Assembly (NCBI GenBank): GCA_947456825.1
Contig: CANGTM010000009.1
Location: 1 to 42,196 of the forward strand
Source of the DNA: Chitinophagaceae bacterium
Lineage (GTDB): Bacteria > Bacteroidota > Bacteroidia > Chitinophagales > Chitinophagaceae
DNA: 42,196 bases
Direction of reading: 5' to 3'
The notes beneath the pieces are model-generated. The model saw nothing but the letters and a program-made list of their open reading frames with translations. It made no database searches and had not been told where the DNA came from. Below, in pieces: positions 37,263-42,196 of this stretch. The position numbers and the translations under genes are program-made. Numbering within the stretch: position 1 is the stretch's first letter; each line of letters opens with the position of its first letter.

Positions 37263-38079
37263 ATAAAATGGGATTAAGCGGCGAGTTGATCACTTCTCCG
37301 ATAACCGCTCCCGGACACCAAGTGTTCCAATCGTTGATCTGATTCTGGTTTTCGGGTGATTTTAGTCGCATATCTCTATCCATGTAAATGATGGTCATCA
37401 CTTTTCGCATTTGTGTGGTGCTATTCGCTCCGGCCCTATGGAATACCCAGCCGCTATGAAAGCTAATTTCACCTATATCGAACGCCTCAATTATATGTTT
37501 AAAATCGGTCACTCGAAGCTTTTGTTCGATCTGCTGCTCACTTTCATCGCTGATCTCTAAGTTGCGTGCCTCTACAATGCGGTGACTCCCTGCACTGAAT
37601 TCAAGCGGGCCAAGTTCTAGTGGTGTTTCCTGCAACGGAATCCAAGCTGTTATGGTTTTATCGGTATCTAAAGGCCAGTAGTACTGATCGGCATGCCAGG
37701 GTGTAATTCCACCGCCCCCTTCTTTAAATAGTGCCTGATCGTGATATAGCCGGGCACCCGAGGTTTGCATAAGATCAGAAGCAATTTTTGCCAATCGTTT
37801 ACTAAATACCAACTCTTTTACGAGATTGTCCTCTCTCCAGAGATTAAACAGCTGAAGAAAGGCCTTTCCATAGGTCGAGCGACTCTCCAAGGGAGTAGTC
37901 TGTTTATTCATCTGCTCAACCAGCCGAGTGATTACCTCATTAAAATACGAGATAGTGGGTTGATCAAAAACATGCTTAAGTTTTATGAATCTGTTTTCTT
38001 GATAAAAATCGATTTGCTCTTTGGTTAATGAGTACGGCGTATTTAATTGCTGCAGTAAAGGATAAGCATTACCGGACAT
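37252..38079 (-). CDS. phytanoyl-CoA dioxygenase family Fe(II)/2OG-type protein
   Basis: ITPWHADQYYWPLD (HxD), GPLEFSAGSHRIVEARN, SFHSGWVFHRAGANST (distal His/Arg region). Confidence 0.85.
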   Translation of the reverse strand: MSGNAYPLLQQLNTPYSLTKEQIDFYQENRFIKLKHVFDQPTISYFNEVITRLVEQMNKQTTPLESRSTYGKAFLQLFNLWREDNLVKELVFSKRLAKIASDLMQTSGARLYHDQALFKEGGGGITPWHADQYYWPLDTDKTITAWIPLQETPLELGPLEFSAGSHRIVEARNLEISDESEQQIEQKLRVTDFKHIIEAFDIGEISFHSGWVFHRAGANSTTQMRKVMTIIYMDRDMRLKSPENQNQINDWNTWCPGAVIGEVINSPLNPILFEY

Positions 38080-38126
38080 GACTAAATGTTTAATCTAAAT
38101 TAGAGAAAATCTTACTATAGCGTCAA

Positions 38127-38145
38127 AGCCCTATTTTATAGGGCT
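38127..38145 (-). terminator. hairpin immediately downstream of the ribD-like gene (weak terminator)
   Basis: AGCCCTA-TTTTA-TAGGGCT perfect 7-bp stem starting 2 bp after the stop codon; only a short T-run on the minus strand. Confidence 0.4.
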
Positions 38146-38147
38146 AC

Positions 38148-39263
38148 TCATTTACAACTAGACTCTCTGCCATACCATCTAAAGTCATATGCTTCGTAGC
38201 GGTCTCCCTGCAGGTCCACCTCCTGGATCTTAATCGAATTTTTCAATAGAGATCTTTCGATACCTGGCAGTCCTGTAAGTGGAGATATTGAATGACTGGC
38301 TGTGTAAAGGTGATACTCATCTACTAAATTTTGCGCAAAAAGGCTTTTAGCAAGCAGCGGGCCTGACTCTATAAGCAGTCGACAGATAGTATAGTCTTTA
38401 TAGAGCCGTTGTAATAGCGAATGAAGGTCGACTCTTCGATTTAAAAAAGGAGTCGTGATGATATCAATACCCTCTGCATGTAGAGGGCCGCTGTAAGTGA
38501 GATCGGTTACCAAGAACAGCCTGGAGTCAGTTCTCATATAGCGTATTGCAAGATCAGGCCTGCCCAATAGATCTAAGTCTTGATCTATAACTACCGCAGT
38601 TAATTCTCGATGATCGTCGCCAGTGCGAATATTTAGCGTGGCATTATCAGTAATCACTGTTTTTGCAGTAGAGAGAATGGCATCACAGCTGCTCCGAAAT
38701 TTTTTATGAACATGCGCCTTACTAACCGAATTACTTATAGAAGTTTGAACCCCTTCTGCTTCTGTAACATAGCCATTGGCGGTCTGTGCCATCTTGAGAA
38801 TGCAGTAGGGTCTATTGAAAAGTTGCTGTACAAAAAACTCTTTATTGAGTTCGAGCGCCTTCTCAGTGGGCGAATAAATAACGTCTACACCGTTTGCCTT
38901 GAGTACTTCGGCTCCGTTCACTTTAGGGTTTGGATCTTTAGAGGCATACACAACACGGGGAATGCCCTGACTGATGATAAGATCGGTACAGGGAGGGGTC
39001 TTTCCGGTGTGCGAGCAGGGTTCAAGGGTTACATAGAGGGTGCAGTTAGACAAATTGGCTCCTGCCCGTAGCGCTTCTTGTATGGCCACTACCTCCGCGT
39101 GTGGCCCTCCCCATTTTTGGTGCGCTCCTGAGGCTATGGTTTTTCCTCTTTCGTCTACAATAAGGGCCCCGACCCGGGGATTTGGTTTAACATTCTGGTA
39201 GTCGACGCTTTCAGCAATGGCTATGGCGTTGTTTATTAACATGGATTTGAGGGTGTTCTCCAT
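38148..39263 (-). CDS. ribD: bifunctional riboflavin deaminase/reductase RibD, divergent reductase domain
   Basis: Deaminase zinc motif GGPHAEVVAI...LEPCSHTGKTPPC; NPRVGALIV; reductase domain RPYCILKMAQTANGYV...DAILSTAKTVITDNATLNIR. Start METHLK-region MENTLK used; MLINNA at 39242 also possible. Confidence 0.85.
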   Translation of the reverse strand: MENTLKSMLINNAIAIAESVDYQNVKPNPRVGALIVDERGKTIASGAHQKWGGPHAEVVAIQEALRAGANLSNCTLYVTLEPCSHTGKTPPCTDLIISQGIPRVVYASKDPNPKVNGAEVLKANGVDVIYSPTEKALELNKEFFVQQLFNRPYCILKMAQTANGYVTEAEGVQTSISNSVSKAHVHKKFRSSCDAILSTAKTVITDNATLNIRTGDDHRELTAVVIDQDLDLLGRPDLAIRYMRTDSRLFLVTDLTYSGPLHAEGIDIITTPFLNRRVDLHSLLQRLYKDYTICRLLIESGPLLAKSLFAQNLVDEYHLYTASHSISPLTGLPGIERSLLKNSIKIQEVDLQGDRYEAYDFRWYGRESSCK

Positions 39264-39270
39264 AACTTTG
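39263..39270 (+). promoter_or_regulatory. candidate -7 element (TAACTTTG) upstream of ribE
   Basis: Exact TAnnTTTG match followed by CGCCACA, 25 nt before the ribE ATG. Confidence 0.4.
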
Positions 39271-39295
39271 CGCCACAAAAATAACCAATTCATTC

Positions 39296-39880
39296 ATGTT
39301 TACCGGCATAGTTAGTGCAGCAAGGGTGCAGCGCATAATCCCAGAGGAACAGGGAATAAAGTTGACGATACAAGCGACGGAAATTTATAAAAAATGTAAA
39401 CATGGTGATAGTGTTGCCATCGATGGGGCTTGCTTAACCATCTCTGGTTTTGAAAATGATATGCTTGATTTTTATGTCTCTACCGAGAGCCTCGATAAAA
39501 CCATAATCGCACAATACCAGCCAGGCACATTGGTCAATATTGAGCTGCCACTTTGTCCGCAAGATCCCATAGGCGGACACTACGTTTTGGGGCATGTGGA
39601 TTGTACGGCAACAGTGTCCAGGATTGATCAAACAGAAACTAGCTGGTTTTTGACCATTTCAGTGCCCGAACAATTTTGTCGCTACCTTGTTTATAAAGGT
39701 TCCGTTACCATTAATGGAGTTAGTCTAACAGTCAATTCAATTCAGTCAACTACACTTGAACTTTGCATTATCCCTGTTACGCTAGAGAAAACCAATTTAA
39801 AGAATCTACAGCCAGGAGATAAGGTGAACATGGAATTTGATATTTTGGCTAAATACACCGAGAAATTGCTTCAGAAATGA
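39296..39880 (+). CDS. ribE: riboflavin synthase alpha subunit
   Basis: MFTGIV start, GDSVAIDGACLTISGF, IGGHYVLGHVD, duplicated lumazine-binding domain VTINGVSLTVNSI. Confidence 0.93.
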   Translation: MFTGIVSAARVQRIIPEEQGIKLTIQATEIYKKCKHGDSVAIDGACLTISGFENDMLDFYVSTESLDKTIIAQYQPGTLVNIELPLCPQDPIGGHYVLGHVDCTATVSRIDQTETSWFLTISVPEQFCRYLVYKGSVTINGVSLTVNSIQSTTLELCIIPVTLEKTNLKNLQPGDKVNMEFDILAKYTEKLLQK

Positions 39881-41085
39881 GTCATGAACTTTTTGATCCG
39901 CTCGGAGAAGCACTAGCCTCCTTTGCGGCAGGCCATCCGATTGTGGTCGTAGATGATGAGCAACGGGAAAATGAAGGCGATATTGTTTTTGCTGCCGCTC
40001 ACTCTACACCTGAAAAAATCAATTTTTGTATATCAGAAGGTCGTGGGCTTGTTTGCGTCGCACTAGGCTCTTCCATTATTGATCGGCTACAGTTTACCAA
40101 GGTAGCCTCTAATCAACAAGATCCGCTAGCCACCGCTTTTCTAAATTCTGTCGACGCCATTCAAGCGCATGGTGTTACAACGGGTATCTCTGCGGCAGAC
40201 CGTTCGCTAACAGCCAGGCTGCTTGCAGAACCCAAGAGTACGGCAGCAGACTTTAGTGTGCCAGGTCATCTTTTCCCCTTACAAGCGGTAACCGGCGGTC
40301 TTAGCGTCCGAAAAGGTCATACGGAGGCGGCTGTCGAATTATGCCGCCTTACCCACCAGCCCGAAGCTGCCATTATTTGTGAGATACTCGATGTAGATGG
40401 TACAATGCTGCGAAGGGAGGGTCTACGAAAATTTGCCACAAAGCATCAGCTAAAGATGATCTCGATAGAGCAACTGGCCATTCACAACTCAAAGAATGGT
40501 CCGGCCTGCAAATTGATCTCAACAGCGGAGCTGCCCACCTTGCATGGTAAGTTTACCATTCGGGTATTTCGTACGGAGTCTACAGACCAAGAGCATTCCC
40601 TGATCAGCATTTCTGATAATCCCGATGCTACTCCTCTAGTTCGTATTCATAGTGAATGTCATACGGGAGATATTTTTGGCAGCCTACGCTGTGACTGTGG
40701 GGAGCAGCTACAATTTGCGCTTCAGCAAATGGCAGAAGCAGGACATGGGTATCTTATCTATGTAAAAGGCCATGAGGGACGTGGGATAGGTCTTGGAAAC
40801 AAGATCGCAGCGTATCACTGGCAAGAAAAGGGGCTAAACACCTATCAAGCCAATGAAAAGTTGGGCTTCCCGGCTGATGGCAGAGACTATTCGGAGGCTA
40901 TAAGTATCCTACACCATCTACAGCTCGACCAATTTACTCTATTGACCAATAATCCGCTCAAAATTGCCGCCCTCAAGTTAGCTGGATTTTCGTTCGATCA
41001 GAAAACTATTCCCGCTTCCATCAATCCGTATAACCAGCAATATCTTAGTGATAAGAGAATTATTGGTCGGCATCAACTAACCTAA
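39877..41085 (+). CDS. ribBA: bifunctional DHBP synthase / GTP cyclohydrolase II
   Basis: VVVDDEQRENEGDIVFAA, GHTEAAVELCRL; RIHSECHTGDIFGSLRCDCGEQLQFAL, GHEGRGIGLGNKIAAY; 4-bp overlap with ribE. Confidence 0.93.
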   Translation: MSHELFDPLGEALASFAAGHPIVVVDDEQRENEGDIVFAAAHSTPEKINFCISEGRGLVCVALGSSIIDRLQFTKVASNQQDPLATAFLNSVDAIQAHGVTTGISAADRSLTARLLAEPKSTAADFSVPGHLFPLQAVTGGLSVRKGHTEAAVELCRLTHQPEAAIICEILDVDGTMLRREGLRKFATKHQLKMISIEQLAIHNSKNGPACKLISTAELPTLHGKFTIRVFRTESTDQEHSLISISDNPDATPLVRIHSECHTGDIFGSLRCDCGEQLQFALQQMAEAGHGYLIYVKGHEGRGIGLGNKIAAYHWQEKGLNTYQANEKLGFPADGRDYSEAISILHHLQLDQFTLLTNNPLKIAALKLAGFSFDQKTIPASINPYNQQYLSDKRIIGRHQLT

Positions 41086-41090
41086 AAGTT

Positions 41091-41504
41091 ATGATCGCTA
41101 TCGTCAAATCTAATTTTAACCAACCAATCACGGATGCGTTGCTGGCCAGTTGCAAGCAAACTCTTGAAAGTAGTGGTGTTGATTATAAAGTATTCGAAGT
41201 GCCCGGAGCCATCGAAACGGTCGGGACTTCTAAAAGGTTATTGTCTAGTCCTGCTTATAAAGCCATCATTGTAATTGGCGCTGTTATAAAGGGTGATACG
41301 GACCACTACGACTATGTTTGCAACTTTGTCACCCAAGGGTTAAGCATCCTTAGCACTCAATCGAATATTCCCCTAATTTTTGGTATTCTAACTACACAAA
41401 ATGAGGAACAAGCATTAGACAGGGCGCTTGCTGATCGCATGAATAAAGGGAAAGAGTTTGCAGAAACGGCGATTGAAATGATCGGAGTCTATAATCGATT
41501 GTAA
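41091..41504 (+). CDS. ribH: 6,7-dimethyl-8-ribityllumazine synthase
   Basis: SNFNQPITDALL, VPGAIETVGTSKRL, IGAVIKGDTDHYDYVCNFVTQGL, FGILTTQNEEQALDRA. Confidence 0.92.
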   Translation: MIAIVKSNFNQPITDALLASCKQTLESSGVDYKVFEVPGAIETVGTSKRLLSSPAYKAIIVIGAVIKGDTDHYDYVCNFVTQGLSILSTQSNIPLIFGILTTQNEEQALDRALADRMNKGKEFAETAIEMIGVYNRL

Positions 41505-41604
41505 CTATCTACTTATAAGAGGGATTAAAGGTGAGAATGAGCAATCATACGACTTATTTTAATACTTTCTTCTTCGGCATCTTTGCGCCACATAAACTTA
41601 GTTA

Positions 41605-42196
41605 ATGCGTATCCCTATTGCCATTTCCCTAATTGTGGCGTTGAGCAGTTGCAGCCCTATACCGATGATTGCCTTAAGTGATGATGGCTGGAAGCCTTCT
41701 TCGGAAATGCCAGTGAAAGGGCGTAGCGGATTCTTTCTTCGTCAAAAGCTATCCTTTGGCGAATATCGGACGGGCCCTGTTGCACGTTCGTGGACCAAGG
41801 GCAGCAGCTGGAGGGCTGAGGGCTCCTTTCCCAACGACTGGCTCGATCGTATTGCTGTGGAGTGGGTGCGCCGCAAACAAACCGTCCGTTTTACTCTCAC
41901 TGACCACCAAGGTCGTATTTCCCAAGTAACGGCACTGGCAAGAGTTCAATGGCGCGATTTACAACTTGGAAATAATCCTAGTAGTCTAACCAACATAGTG
42001 GGTAACATGCTGCGTGTCGGCGATGATGAAAATGACACCTATGCAGTAAGAATTTTTACTGGAAAGCAAGAGGCGCCTTGGGAAATGTTAATCGATAACT
42101 ATGCAGCTCGGCGCCATGCCAAAAGCTATATAGGGTTACTGGCTAAAAGTAAAAATGAGTACTACACCGTTGTTCCGGTATATAGGCTTCGCAACC
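41605..42196 (+). CDS. putative lipoprotein, truncated by the right window edge
   Basis: My translation: MRIPIAISLIVALSSCSPIPMIALSDDGWKPSSEMPVKGRSGFFLRQKLSFGEYRTGPVARSWTKGSSWRAEG...NEYYTVVPVYRLRN, open to the end. Lipobox ALSSC; missed by the ORF track. Confidence 0.75.
   Translation, partial: MRIPIAISLIVALSSCSPIPMIALSDDGWKPSSEMPVKGRSGFFLRQKLSFGEYRTGPVARSWTKGSSWRAEGSFPNDWLDRIAVEWVRRKQTVRFTLTDHQGRISQVTALARVQWRDLQLGNNPSSLTNIVGNMLRVGDDENDTYAVRIFTGKQEAPWEMLIDNYAARRHAKSYIGLLAKSKNEYYTVVPVYRLRN

Noticed and set aside
38706-39071. 121-aa plus-strand ORF inside ribD
   Set aside because: Antisense to the RibD deaminase region with its intact zinc motif.
39264-39295. FMN riboswitch upstream of the rib genes
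   Set aside because: The ribD-ribE gap is only about 32 bp (53 bp with the alternative ribD start), too short for an FMN riboswitch.
1-42196. CRISPR arrays, IS elements, toxin-antitoxin or restriction-modification systems
   Set aside because: No regularly spaced direct repeats, transposase motifs or recognisable defence-gene signatures were seen by eye on either strand.

Overview
This 42 kb window looks like a chromosomal segment of a Bacteroidetes bacterium, probably Chitinophagaceae-like. The basis is T9SS sorting tails, an outer-membrane beta-barrel family, TAnnTTTG promoter-like motifs and gene content. Much of it is conserved housekeeping: miaB, a sigma54 activator, lptE, secG, mltG, yihY, a SpoU methyltransferase, nagA, sua5, tRNA-Pro(GGG), a dihydroorotase homologue, two glycosyltransferases, lepA, mazG and a rib cluster. 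The most interesting parts are: (1) a proton-pump-type microbial rhodopsin next to a Blh-like beta-carotene dioxygenase. It has a DTE motif, Met at the spectral-tuning position and a Gly aligned with xanthorhodopsin G156. A hairpin with a T-tract lies between the two genes, and the upstream region is rich in inverted repeats. (2) A 25.5-34.5 kb block of secreted proteins: three mosaic tail-fibre-like proteins that share N- or C-terminal modules, one S74 intramolecular-chaperone protein, one stand-alone S74-like protein, T9SS cargo, an aspartyl protease with PDZ and an alpha/beta hydrolase. (3) A VTC-domain / DUF4956-like / DUF2490-like gene trio. (4) A dihydroorotase homologue with degraded metal ligands. 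(5) A clustered, divergent riboflavin locus. I found no CRISPR array, IS element or prophage. All family calls come from reading motifs by eye; no database search was run.
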